A DNA stretch of 64,000 nt. Source: Whitmania pigra (lineage: Eukaryota; Annelida; Clitellata; Hirudinida; Haemopidae). This document shows positions 12,019-23,288 of this stretch, piece by piece. The translations under genes were made by a program, and so were the position numbers. Positions within the stretch are counted from its first letter, which is position 1, and each line of letters opens with the position of its first letter. Location: the NCBI GenBank assembly GCA_021613335.1, contig JAJTWR010000231.1:4296001-4360000 (forward strand), written 5' to 3'. The notes beneath the pieces are model-generated. The model did no database searches. It was given only the letters and a program-made list of their open reading frames with translations, and was not told where the DNA came from.

Positions 12019-12300
12019 TTATTTTCTCATCCGCAGATGAGCTTCAGTGATATTGTATTTGTTAGTCTTGAATTGGTCAACTCTGTCAAGATCCACTTTA
12101 TCAGACACCACGGCAACGTCGCATAAAATGTAGCCTTCGCAATTCCTTGCGCATAGGTCGGGAATTGTTGTCCCTTCGACGGTGGGGATTCTATTTGCTG
12201 AATATCCCATTTTCGTCAGCGCCATCTCTAGCATCCTCACTATGGAGTCCGTGTCCTTATCGAGGCCCGTAGTCTATTGAAGAGCGTCGCTGACCAATTT
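12019..12300 (-). pseudogene. R2-type retrotransposon C-terminal endonuclease region
   Basis: The minus-strand frame ends with YILCDVAVVSDKVDLDRVDQ followed by KTNKYNI. A PD-like site (IPDLCA), a hydrophobic-D-V-x-V strand and K-x3-KY match the restriction-like endonuclease at the C terminus of R2/NeSL retrotransposons. The stretch to about 12800 on this strand continues the same protein in broken frames. Confidence 0.55.
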
Positions 12301-12815
12301 ACGTATTGGGTGGCTGGAAATCTACTAACCATTCGTTCGGAACAATTGCTTGAGGAAATCTCATCAATCCGTAACCGTCAATTGTCTGGTACAATTTCCT
12401 TGCGGTTGAAAGCCCACGAGGAACGCACGGCTCGTCTGTCTTTCTCCTTCGGTTTTCCAAACCTCTTGACCTTGAAACACTCGTGTTTCCGCCCAAAGCT
12501 CCATCAAGAAACTGTCATTGCTTGCCAAAGCCTGTTGTAGAACCTTGGACACTCTAGGCATTCTAATTTCTGGGATCCAGAAAAAAACGCAGTTAAAGAA
12601 TACCCATTCCTCTCATTTTGATCGGAGCATGCAAGAACGCATTGAAGTGTCTTTTGTTAACCGTAGCCATTTTCGTATTGATTTCCTGGAACGAGACTGG
12701 GGAACAGATGGGTCCTTAAGAATGCACTCTCTGGCATGGCACGAGAAGAGACCTCGATATCGATTGAAGGCCTTTTTGGATCCTGTCGGTTAATGATGCA
12801 AATTGCATTCGAGGT

Positions 12816-13106
12816 TCAATCTGAACCCCCAAGGTACTTGTACGTATCCACTACGGAGAATGCTTTGATGTCCTCATCCTGCAGTCTCAGGTACGGTTCA
12901 CTATCCATTGTCTTTTCCGCGTGTTGACCTCCGTTCTTATCGAAGCACACTTGGCTGGGTTCATAGTGAGTCCAACTTTGGCCATCGAAATCTCTAGTTG
13001 TTGCCACATCACCTTCATTCCAATATCTGTGCAGGAAAGTGATAGGAGGTCGTTCGCAAAGGCGATGTATTTGCACTTCTCAGCAAATTTTTCTCCTGCG
13101 ATGACA
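12816..13106 (-). pseudogene. R2-type reverse transcriptase, palm and downstream part
   Basis: Minus-strand reading from 13106 gives SVIAGEKFAEKCKYIAFAND, then LLSLS, then MNPAKC and, frame-shifted, VDTYKYLG. The AFAND segment sits where reverse transcriptases have A/G-x-A-DD, so the first catalytic Asp is changed to Asn. The upstream part of the same domain lies at 18704-18900, beyond the inserted hAT. Confidence 0.65.
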
Positions 13107-13708
13107 CTGATAGGCAGTGTTGCAAAAATTACCTCATTTCGGTAACTAGTTACAAGTAAAAGTAATACCTCAAAAAGCTACTTAAGTATAAGTAAGAGTA
13201 TTGTCTCAAAAATTTACTCAAGTAAAAGTTAAAAGTTACAGTGTCTAAAAGTTACTTTTAAGTAAAAATTACAAGTAACTTTGATGCCGCCATTATTGTG
13301 ATCATACATCATTCCGTATTATTTAAAAGGAATTGTTTCTCTTATCGTTAAAACAATTACTGGTATTAACTGCTAGTACTAACAGTCATTAAGTAATAAC
13401 ATTTGAACTAATGCATTCTTTTGGTGTTTTTATTACATTACAATCACAAATTTTTGTTAATTTTTAACATAACTAAGTTCTCGAATAGTTTGTCACTCAT
13501 TATGGTCCTTCAGCTGTTCTTTGTCATACCAGAAGAGCTGAATAAACGTTCAACAGCTGCACTAGCTGGCAGAGGAGTGTTCAACTGGATAAATAATTTC
13601 TTCAGGGTATCGCTTCCAGTAATAATGTTCATGTCATCTGATCGGTCTCGAAGATACTGCATCAGAATATCAGTTGACCTTGTGCAATTGAAGAAACTGT
13701 CTTAAATA

Positions 13709-14293
13709 GCCCGATTACTCTAGCAGCGGTCCGCAGCGTTCGGCAGCGGTGAGGGGGGTCCGGATTTTCGCAAAATTTGAGTCTCGTAAACAAAGAAATT
13801 ATATAAATGAAGCATATTTCGAAAGGGGAGATAATGACCTTTCTGAATAATATAAAATTATTAAATTTACTAAATTTTATTATTATAAAAATTGCCTGCA
13901 AAAATTAAATTGTTATAAACTAAAACTTTTTAACATAGAAATCTATTGTGGTTTATATCATATTGTAGGGCTAATAAATATCTTCAAAATGATATATACC
14001 ACGGTACAATTCCATGTTCCAAAGTTGAGATATCACGCCTCAAAGTTTTACAGACGACCGAAACACTGCGGTCAAATGTTATGGCCTAAGTGACTTGTAA
14101 AATATGGGATTGCTACGATATCTATTTAGTACTGTAGTGCTGACATATATCTTCAAAATGACATATAAAGTTATTAAATTACTCGCTTTTGAACGGAGAT
14201 ATCCCACTTCAATGCTTCACGAATGATGACCGCCCAAGCAGTTCATAGGGTTTCCGACGTCGCCGGGTAGACCGTATGGCCTGCATGGAAACC
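13709..14293 (+). repeat. Left long terminal inverted repeat of the MULE-like element
   Basis: Reading inward, CTAGCAG and GGTCCGCAGCG are followed by GGGTCCGGATTTTCGC and about 500 bp that mirror 17922 back to 17333. The outermost 10 bp are degenerate. Two sub-blocks end in similar words (ATATCTTCAAAATGA), so the arm contains internal repetition like foldback elements. Confidence 0.8.
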
Positions 14294-14385
14294 TAGTAGA
14301 AGATACCCTGCCCATGCAACTTTACCAACTTTAAGTTCTTTAACAGCCCAATCCAAGGGTATTTATATTGTTTATATGATTGTAG

Positions 14386-16923
14386 ATTGTATAAATGCTC
14401 TATTGATCGAAGCAATGAGCTTGTTATTCTGACAGATAAAGGACATATTAGCCATAAACATAAAATCGCTACGAGGCGTCTGCTTGGGCAAGCAAGGGGA
14501 TATGTGAAGGAGAAATTAAAATTCAACAAACCTACTGTTCTCCATACACAGTTGTGTGCTGAAGGTGTGCCAGGACTGGAGAAGGACGAACTTCCATCGA
14601 AGTCCAACCTTAAGAAGATCAGTTCGCTGGAGAAAGCTTGCGGGGATTTAGATAAAGATGACTTAATTGATCTGGCGGAAAGAATGAGATTAGACATACA
14701 ACTGCATAAGGAAGATAATGAGCAAGTCTTCTTGAAGGTTCCAGCACTTCCTATTGAAGTTGTGATGATAAGCGTCAAACAGGCTTTGATTGCTAACTCT
14801 GCAGCGAAATATGGCATTGCTCCTATTATACATTTTGATGCGACGGGGTCAATTATGAAAAATCCACTGCCTGGTAGCAAAAGTATTTTTTTGTACAGCG
14901 CTGTAATGCATTGGAAGACCGGACAGGAAGCTTTTCCTCTATTTGATTTCCTTTCAAACGACCAGTCGCAAATATTTATTGCCGGGCTTTTGCAACTGGT
15001 GAAAAGCTTCATATTTCACCATACCCGCAATCGGGACTTTTTCAAGACATTTGTTATTGACTTTTGCCGGGCTTCTTTGAATGCCATTCTGGAGGTTACA
15101 ATGTGTATGTCGATCTCGGAGTACCTGGAGAGAATATACCAATAATGTGTTGAGGGAATTGAATTACTTAGGCCCAAGGTAACGGTGCTGTTATGTTGCT
15201 CGCACTACACCAAAATAATCACAACGGATGTGAGGAACATTGTGACTGATAAAAGACTGGCAGATTTCCATATATCCGCCCTGATCAAAATTCTTGTGGG
15301 AAGTTCTTTCTTCGAAGTTGATGAGTTTATCACTGCTCTTCTGCACATATATTTGACCCCGACGCGTTCGAAGGACCTTCAGATTTATTTCGACAAGCTG
15401 TGCAGTCTGGAGGAGCAAGACATCGATGAAGAAGGAGTCCTGGATGAAGAGAGGTACCAGATTGATGAAGAGGAAGCCACAGCAATTTACAAAGCTAGTC
15501 CTTTTTACAAGCGCTACTTAAGTAAAGCTCAGGACATCAGAAAGAATATAGTAGCCACAGACGATCCGGCGAATGTCTACTATAATGAGAAGCTGGCAGA
15601 GTTAGTCCTGAAGAAGCACTTACCTTATCTTCCACTTTGGTCCTCATTTATGTCGCCGACTGGCAAGCAGGTCAGTTGACATTTTGTTGTATAGACTACA
15701 AAGATAATTTTACATTATTTATTTTACTAATTTTATTCATTTCCAGGTATCCAATGCCATTGTGGAGAGCTCTTTCAGGCATTTAAAGAAAGAATGGATG
15801 CAGAACGAGACGTACATGAAGGCTGGGCGATTTGCAGAGCTGTTAAAGAAAGGAGCGCTTGGTATGTGCAGCAAAGTGACCCTTCATACCAGAATGAAAA
15901 CCCCCAAAAAAAGGAAAATGCCAGAAAGCGTTTGGAGACCCTTATCCTCGAGGAAGCCAAGGTATATCAACAGCGAAGCAAGTGCAAAGGCATTGAACGC
16001 TGGGAAATATATAACATTCAGCTCGCTACGAATTGGGAACATAGCCCTGCGTCCGAATGGCTTACCAATCGACCCGACATATTATGATGTGCCTTTCAAC
16101 CATGGGACAATAGTCAGCCGAAAAGGCAACTGCTCCTTGAGACTGGAGGATTTTATAACTCTGGCTAACGTAAATTGGCTATCAACATTTGCGGTTGATT
16201 ATGTCGTCAGCGTCGCCAACGACTTGAAGCAGACCGTATACGTTGAAAGCGGATTATTTACAGCCAATTTTGGTATTGAAGAGATACATCCAGAATCGCC
16301 TTTACTAAACCTTAATTTGTTCACGACGAGGTAACATATATATATCTTCAAACCTTACATTACAACATAATTTAACTTCTGCAATTTTACTTTTCAGATA
16401 CACTTTTTTGCCTTTAGTGCAACATAGCCATTTCGTTGTTTTCGCTGTGGACACAACCTCAGAAAGTTTATTTCTATACGATCCTTTAGGAATAAAGTCC
16501 AACGACGAGGAATTGTTACAGAAATTTAGAAATTTCTTAACAACCTTAAAGCAAGCCTTCAAGGACGTATCTGGTTATTCAATTGGCAAGCTTCCATCAA
16601 TGAGACGACAGAATGATGGTCACAGCTGCGGCATATACATTTGCAAGTTCATGTTGAGGCTGGACAAGGAAGAAGACGTTTGTGGTGAATTTGACGAACA
16701 TATGCTGAGGAGAGAATTCATGGACAACATCCTCCAAGCATCTGAACCACTAACCGACGTATGCCTATATTGCGGACAAGAAGACGGGGACACCACTTGG
16801 GTGCAATGTTATAATTGCCAGCGGTGGGTACATGTCAAATGAACCGAAATTTTAAGAACATACAAGGAGTGGACTGAGGAAGAATTTCCCTGTAAATTTT
16901 GTAAAAAAATAAATTCTAAATAA
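14386..16923 (+). pseudogene. MULE-like transposase with Ulp1-type C48 protease and PHD finger (decayed)
   Basis: Coding blocks are 14386-15668, 15747-16330 and 16399-16923, with GT-AG introns (CAG/GTCAGT and AGG/GTAACA type). Block 1 holds a DDE-like core: IIHFDATGS supplies the first Asp and FVIDFCRASL the second. It is interrupted by one in-frame TAA at 15143-15145; the same frame then runs on. The last block has a C48 peptidase triad pattern: His in HSHFVVF, Asp in LYDPLG, Cys in DGHSCGIYICK. It is followed by a PHD-like finger (CLYCGQ, CYNCQRWVH, CKFC). A TGA at 16840-16842 sits where the PHD pattern W-x-H-x2-C expects Cys; the frame continues 26 codons to TAA. An acceptor-like TAG just before 14386 implies lost upstream exons. 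The copy looks recently inactivated. Confidence 0.75.
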
Positions 16924-17160
16924 ATTAGAGTATTGTTATATTAATGTGGTTAACTAGGTATTTTGGTGTACTAAGTGTACTTCTAATGAAGTACAATTAC
17001 AATTATCAATCATCGATGGAGCTGCATAATTGGTAAGACACAGATCAAAAATGTTATGATTATATTACTAATTTTATTGTAATTATCACCAAAATTTAAT
17101 TATTTAATAATAACCTTAATTACTGCGCCACCACAACAATTATATTATGAGTTTTAAGAT

Positions 17161-17922
17161 GATATCACAACAATTCCATGTTTTACAAGTCACTTAGGCC
17201 ACAACATTTAACCGCAGTGTTTCGGTCGTCTGTAAAACTTTGAGGCGTGATATCTCAACTTTGGAACATGGAATTGTACCATGGTATATATCATTTTGAA
17301 GATAATTATTAGCCCTACAAGGTGATATATGCCGTACTAGGTTTCCATGCAGCCCATACGGTCTACCTGGCGACGTCGGAAACCCTATGAACTGCTTGGA
17401 CGGTCATCATTCGTGACGCATTGAAGTGGGATATCTCCGTTCAAAAGCGAGTAATTTAATAACTTTATGTCATTTTGAAGATATATGTCAGCCCTACAGT
17501 ACTAAATAGATATCACAACAATTCCATGTTTTACAAGTCACTTAGGCCACAATATATAACCACAGTGTTTCGGTCGTCTGTAAAACTTTGAGGCGTGATA
17601 TCTCAACTTTGGAACATGAAATTGTACCATGGTATATATCATTTTGAAGATATTTATTAGCCCTACAATATGATATAAACCACAATAAATTTCTATGTTA
17701 AAAAGTTTTAGTTTATAACAATTTAATTTTTGCAAGCAATTTTTATAATAATAAAATTTAGTAAATTTAATAACTTTATATTATTCAGAAAGGTCATTAT
17801 CTCCCCTTTTGAAATATGCTTCATTTATATAATTTCTTTGTTTACGAGACTCAAATTTTGCGAAAATCCGGACCCCCCTCACCGCTGCCGAACGCTGCGG
17901 ACCACTGCTAGAATCACCGACA
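17161..17922 (-). repeat. Right long terminal inverted repeat, with an extra 160-bp module
   Basis: The segment 17333-17922 mirrors the left arm. A 160-bp module (from ATCACAACAATTCCATG to TAGCCCTACA) appears at about 17510-17670 and again at about 17161-17320. The inner copy has no partner in the left arm, so the right arm is longer by one module. Confidence 0.75.
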
Positions 17923-18943
17923 TGTCTTAAATACTGTCAGCATCAGATGAACGAGAGCTCAAAGCTTGTCCATCTTTGCTGCATTAGAAGATGCTATTTT
18001 GGCTACCAGTTTCTCATCAAGCTTGACAATCGTTGGCAACAGATACACCATATTCCTTAACTTCTGTTGGATGCATGCGTTCCACGTGCTTCTTCAAGTT
18101 AGATGAAGAACCTTCATATGCTGAACATGTAGTTTTTGTTTCTGTTGGCAGAGTAGGCATGCATACTTATATGATTTTCCTTTGATTGAAATCTGAACAT
18201 TTTATTCAAATACGGCCACGGACTATCTTCACCCTTGTTCCTCTTATCTTCGCTAACGACACTAAAAATGGCTTCAAATGAATCCATACTACGATATATT
18301 AAATCTTATATTATTATATGAATATAATATTATATATTAAAAAAGCTTTGGTATGACTAATCAACAATTTCCGATTTAAAACAAAAACGACCGGCGATAA
18401 CCACAATAACAAAAGAGCGATGATCGGGAAGGGGAAGGTTCTCGAACGAACCAAAGAATAACTATCTAGAATTTAAATTTTTTTTAAATAAATTAAACTA
18501 ATTTAAAATGTTATTTATGTTACTTTGTAACGACTTGCGCCAAAAAGGTAACGAATTAAAAGTATGACCAAAAATAGTAATTTGTTACAAGTAAGAGTAC
18601 AAAATTGTTTTTGTAATTGTTACTAGTAAAAATTACCAAAAAATGTAATTAATTACAGTAACGAATTACATGTAATTCGATACTGCACAACACTGCTGAT
18701 AGGTCTATCAATATCACTGACTACAATGTCAATCAACGCATTAAATAACATCGGCGACATGGGGTCGCCTTGCCTAACACCCCTGCCGACCTGTATAACT
18801 CTGCTGAACTCTTTTTCCATTCTAATGTGGACTTGGCAATTTCTGTTTTTATCTGACTGGGTTCAGTGAGACACAACAATTTTGCCAGAGGCGTCATGCT
18901 TGAATATTTGTCTTGAGCGAAGTGTTCGAATTATGTTATTGTC

Positions 18944-19019
18944 AGAGTTATTATCATCATCATCATCATCATTCATCATCATCATCATCATTCATCATCA
19001 TCATCATTCATCATCATCA

Positions 19020-19081
<62 letters not shown>

Positions 19082-19159
19082 TCATCATCATCCTCATCAT
19101 CATCATCATCATCATTCATCATTCATCATCATCAATCATCATCATCATCATCATCATCA

Positions 19160-19206
<47 letters not shown>

Positions 19207-19221
19207 TCATCATCATCATCA

Positions 19222-19300
<79 letters not shown>

Positions 19301-19376
19301 TCATCATCATCATCATCGTCATCATCATCATCATCCATCATCATCATCGTCATCGTCATCGTCATCGTCGTCGTCA

Positions 19377-19408
<32 letters not shown>

Positions 19409-19409
19409 A

Positions 19410-19448
<39 letters not shown>

Positions 19449-19494
19449 TCATCGTCATCGTCCATCGTCATCGTCATCGTCATAGTCGTCGTCG

Positions 19495-19529
<35 letters not shown>

Positions 19530-19591
19530 CATCGTCATCGTCATCATCATCATCCATCATCATCATCATCATCATTCATCATCATCATCAC

Positions 19592-19649
<58 letters not shown>

Positions 19650-19713
19650 CATCATCATCATCATCATTCATCATCATCATCATTATTATCATCATCATCA
19701 TCATCATCATCAT
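18944..19713. repeat. Trinucleotide array, (ATC)n with an inner (GTC)n/ATCGTC core
   Basis: About 770 bp of almost pure ATC/TCA triplets is broken by single-base phase slips (TTC, TCC). In the middle (about 19318-19550) lies a GTC-ATC interspersed zone with longer GTC runs. All six frames are open over long distances (poly-Ser, poly-His, poly-Ile, poly-Asp), which is an artefact of the repeat; I call no gene. It sits at the truncated 5' edge of the R2-type element. Confidence 0.9.
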
Positions 19714-21841
19714 TAATACAATGCAAATCGCGTTGTTTTATTAATGACAAAAGTTTTTCTTCGCTAGATCCATTCTATATCAATCAGCGTTATTCAGCTG
19801 GCTTTACTTTTCTTTACATATTTATGTGTTGATATTTAAAAGACCTAATTTGTGATAATTAAAATGAAGGAATAATTTTAATCTAAAGTAGATTCACTAC
19901 AAGCAAGTCTGTTATTTGCTTAATCATATCGTAACATACATCATGAAATTCACATAATTTATTTATTTATTTATTTGGCCGACAATTCCTAAACCATATT
20001 CTGTTAAAAGTTGTCCTTCAAATGAAATCTCAGAGGTCAAATCACATTGTGTTCGAAACCTTCGCTTAACATTCCTTAATAATCTCCTTCATTTTAAAGT
20101 TCATTGAGTCTTAATATACATTCTTAGACACTAATTATGTATTGCCACATATTTATTCGCCGCATGGAGCATTTAAAAACTTGGCCTACTTAATAACTGT
20201 TAGGTCAGATGTCAACAAACTCTGAATGTTGTCAGTCAGGTTTACACATGTGTCGCGTCCAAGATTATCTTTGGAGCCACAATTGATCTCTTGGGAATCG
20301 CTTGGTCTTCAATTTAATTTGGTCATTTTGCATAATTAAATGATGTTGTATTATATGTACCAGATTTTACGTTTTATAAAAATTTAATAATAAATCAAAT
20401 AATGTATAAAGCAAAATTTTCAATATTACTTCATACTGAAAATGTAGTGAATTTTAATGTTATGCTTGTTGGAAATCAAGAAATGAGGAAAATATGAATG
20501 AAAACTTCACTCAAACCCTTTGAAACATAACTTTTAATTTACCAGTTGATTACCATAAATTTAATTTTTAGATTAACAATCACTGATATTATAATTAAGC
20601 TTTGGTTGTATTACTTTTAAGAAATAAATTTATACAACTTGATCAAACCTTCATTAAGGCCTTTAGAATGGAAAGAACCGCTATAAAAATGCATTTTGAC
20701 AGTACTGAGTAAACTTGTGATAAACAGTTATTATTGTTTAATACTTATTAAAATGAAATAATATAATGTGTTTAACCTTTTGGAAATGACAAATTTATTT
20801 CTGAAGGAATTCAAAGAATTTAGTGTCATAGTTCGCTTTCTACCTTCAGAACAATAGGCGATGTTTCCAAAAGTCTGCTTATGATAGAGACATACCACAG
20901 ATTTCTCATTAGATTTCATTCCAATGATATTGTTGATTGTCTCGCCAGTGAGACTTTTTGGTCATATTTTAGATGATCATATTCTATATCTCGCAATTTT
21001 TTTGAATTTTTAAAAATATTTGCAATTCATGAGTTATCTGATCAGTCGCTTCTTATATTTTAATCTTGTAATAATGTCAAATAAACCAGTTAAATTAAAA
21101 CGGACAATGTAAGCGTTGACAGAATTTCGTAAAAATATCGATTGGGACAAGTTATCGAGTCAAAAAAGCTTTGTTGCAAATAGCTTCAATTTCTTCAAAA
21201 TTAATATTCGTTAATTTTAGAAATAACTCAACGTCAAAATTCTGCGCAGACCTCTTACACGAATGTGAAATGATCTTTTTATCCAGATCGTAAAGGGCAA
21301 TTTCAAGAATTTCAACCAATGACAAATTTAAAAACAACTAATATTCCGTGTAATGTAATCACGAATAAATTCCCTCAGTTGAATTAGAAAGGTTTTTCTT
21401 CAATGAATGCCATATTTTTTAGCCTCAACTAAATGAAAATCTATCTAAAAATCAATCAAATTTTAGCTAATTTTCGGAAAACAAAACTACTTTTCAGATA
21501 CCCAAGTTAATTTTCGAGACAATGTTTATTCAAACATTTCTCATTTCATTTATCACAAAAGACTAAAGTTATTTCAAATGTATCGAAAATATTCCTGATT
21601 CAAACATTTCAATAAGATCATTTGATAATTTGTTTTGAGAAGTGTTAGATGTTACGTAGTGCAAAGCTATCGATTGATAACTTAATGGAAAACAATTCAA
21701 TGGAACTCAATTAAAGCCATTCAAATTCCACCAGTTTTGGCCTGCCAAGTTCTGCTCGCATGCCTTGCTGGCTACGTGACAATGAAGACAATTGGGGCTC
21801 AACCTATTGTTCGATGTCTACTTAAAGATGGGGAAGAATAG
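19714..21841. other. AT-rich intergenic DNA
   Basis: I find no supportable coding exon, RNA gene or repeat with recognisable ends. Short open frames at about 20731-20919 and 21152-21337 (minus) have no family pattern. Confidence 0.4.
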
Positions 21842-21849
21842 TTTAAAAG
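21842..21849 (+). promoter_or_regulatory. TTTAAAAG box upstream of membrane gene 3
   Basis: TTTAAAAG is followed by a probable short 5' exon with donor CTA/GTAAGC (GT at 21903) and an acceptor TTTTAG about 10 nt before the ATG at 22045. The layout matches genes 1 and 2, but the box is a weaker TATA match. Confidence 0.35.
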
Positions 21850-22044
21850 GACAGGTCATCGAAGCCAAGTTAGTCTGCAGACTTACCGGTGCTAACGAAC
21901 TAGTAAGCTACATTAGATGTATGAAATATTTTTAGCTTATTTATTATTTAATTGACATGAGTTGTTATTCTGTCAACTTTGAATTTACAATTGTTTTATT
22001 GAACATTTTTTTATTAAAAGTTACATTCTTTTAGATTTTTCAAA

Positions 22045-23288
22045 ATGCGTCTCTCCACTCTTTCGTCAACCAAACTCATTGTCGTTGGAGCATTCCTCAT
22101 CTTCGGAGGATGCCTTTCCATCGCTCTTGGAATTCCTTCTGCAACTCCGATTAATGGCAGCTATCCTTATGGACACCTCGGATACGGCATCTGGGGAGGT
22201 CTCATTGTAAGTGAGATTTTAAAATTATAAATATTGAATATTATTAAATAAAAATATCATCACATATTTTTAGTACATCGTCGTCGGAATCCTTAACATT
22301 GTGGCAGCATTCAAAAAGAATCCAGAACTGGTAAGTAATTTTACATGTAAAAATAAATGTTACTAAATAAATATAATTGAATATTATTTACAAATGTTAT
22401 ACTTGGTTATTATTGACTTACCATCGCTTAAGATCTTAAGATTAAGTGGAATACAAAATACTATTTCCACTTTAAAGGTAATGTGGTGTTTGGTCCTGAA
22501 CATTGTCTGCTGCATCCTTGGAGTTCTCCAATTGGCACTCGGTATTTCCGCCGCCAACCAGGACTTCAACGCCATGTGGCTGAAAAAACTAAAGAATTCA
22601 TCTGACGAGAATGACAAGAAACTCGGCGATGAATATGAAAAGTTTTACAAGCAATTCTTCCCGATGACCTATAAGATTTATGAAACTAATAAGGTGATCT
22701 GAAATATGTCTTAACATACGTTCTACTAGGATTTTTTTTTACATTCTATTCAATTTCTTGCAGGAATTGCACAACGGAGTCGTTGCAGTCGATTCACTTT
22801 TGGCTGTCGCTGGCTTCATTGTGGCCATCGCTGCCGCCATCGCTGCAGCAAGCCTCGGTAGAGTTATTTGCTGCCCTGAGGTAATTGTTTGTGTTATTTT
22901 TGAACTAATTTGTTTATTTCGATTTCTTTCGTATTAATTTGTTTATATCGATTTCTTTCGTACTAATTTGTTTATATCGATTCCTTACTTACTAATTTGT
23001 TTATATCGATTTCTTTCATACTAATTTGTTTATATCGACTTCTAAAGATACAAAGTTCAAAGTTTTTAAATACTTGAAAATGCTTTATTTCAGTTGCTGA
23101 CAGACTTCGATAGTGTCGCTGTTGTTTCTGCCGTCCATAAGGACACAAACCCTAAAACAGGTTAATATTTAAAATTAATTTTGAACAGTTACACTTGCAT
23201 TTGATGTCTTAGTAACTATATTATATTATTTTCTCCTTCAGTGATTCAAGTGACTCACGAAAACAACGCATTCGAGGCTCAGGCTTAA
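22045..23288 (+). CDS. Four-pass membrane protein 3, CD20/MS4A-like
   Basis: There are six coding exons: 22045-22206, 22274-22330, 22478-22693, 22764-22880, 23094-23160 and 23242-23288; the protein is 221 aa. Exons 1-4 are phase 0 as in genes 1 and 2, and intron 2 is nearly identical to theirs. The loop in exon 3 carries the gene-1 sequence (LKKLKNSSDENDKK) but a different end (KIYETNK). Exon 5 extends beyond the shorter tails of genes 1 and 2, and exon 6 adds VIQVTHENNAFEAQA. The four hydrophobic segments and ICCPE are conserved. An AATAAA lies at about 23311. The longer tail may be cytoplasmic; function is unknown. Confidence 0.85.
22903..23044 (+). repeat. 29-bp tandem repeat in intron 4 of membrane gene 3
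   Basis: About five imperfect copies of a unit containing CTAATTTGTTTATATCGATT lie in intron 4, ending before the acceptor region. No equivalent array exists in the shorter intron 4 of genes 1 and 2. Confidence 0.75.

Larger units (their letters stand above)
13709..17922 (+). mobile_element. MULE-like DNA transposon with long inverted repeats, Ulp1 and PHD modules
   Basis: The element interrupts hAT copy 2 and is flanked by an 11-bp direct repeat, TGTCTTAAATA (13698-13708 and 17923-17933); the uninterrupted site is visible near 3135 in copy 1 with one difference. The long inverted repeats are about 590 bp (13709-14293 and about 17333-17922), and the right side has an extra inner copy of a 160-bp module (17161-17320). 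The interior has one long degenerate plus-strand coding region. The target-duplication size, long arms and added Ulp1 protease suggest the Mutator superfamily, perhaps the NOF/Rehavkus group; the group is inference. Confidence 0.8.
13115..18695 (-). mobile_element. hAT transposon copy 2, carrying a MULE-like insertion
   Basis: It begins CAGTGTTG and ends CAACACTG, and is flanked by the perfect 8-bp repeat CTGATAGG at 13107-13114 and 18696-18703. The outer parts (13115-13708 and 17923-18695) match copy 1 at 2619-3818 along its length, including the hATC relic. The interior is a 4.2-kb unrelated element. The two flanks join precisely within an R2-type reverse transcriptase frame, which fixes the insertion order. 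Confidence 0.85.
10705..18900 (-). mobile_element. R2/NeSL-type non-LTR retrotransposon, split by two DNA transposons
   Basis: Collinear minus-strand pieces run from an RT core (about 18704-18900) through the RT palm (12816-13106) and a C-terminal endonuclease-like block (12019-12240) to a 3' end near 10705, with GGGCTCAATAAAA before an A-rich tail. The pieces are separated by a hAT element at 13115-18695 and a foldback element at 11018-11937, each with its own target duplication, so the separation is explained by insertion. The protein segments are broken by stops and frameshifts. The 5' end stops at the trinucleotide array near 18945. Confidence 0.65.

Noticed and set aside
13662..13901. 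Open frames within the MULE-like arms
   Set aside because: They recur in both inverted repeats and show no protein family; they arise from the terminal repeats.
14293..15012. 239-codon minus-strand open frame
   Set aside because: It is the shadow of the transposase coding region on the plus strand, which has recognisable motifs.
18882..19832. Long open frames in several phases (poly-Ser, poly-His, poly-Ile, poly-Asp)
   Set aside because: They are produced by an ATC/GTC triplet array that lacks stops in most frames; there is no domain and the amino-acid content follows the repeat.
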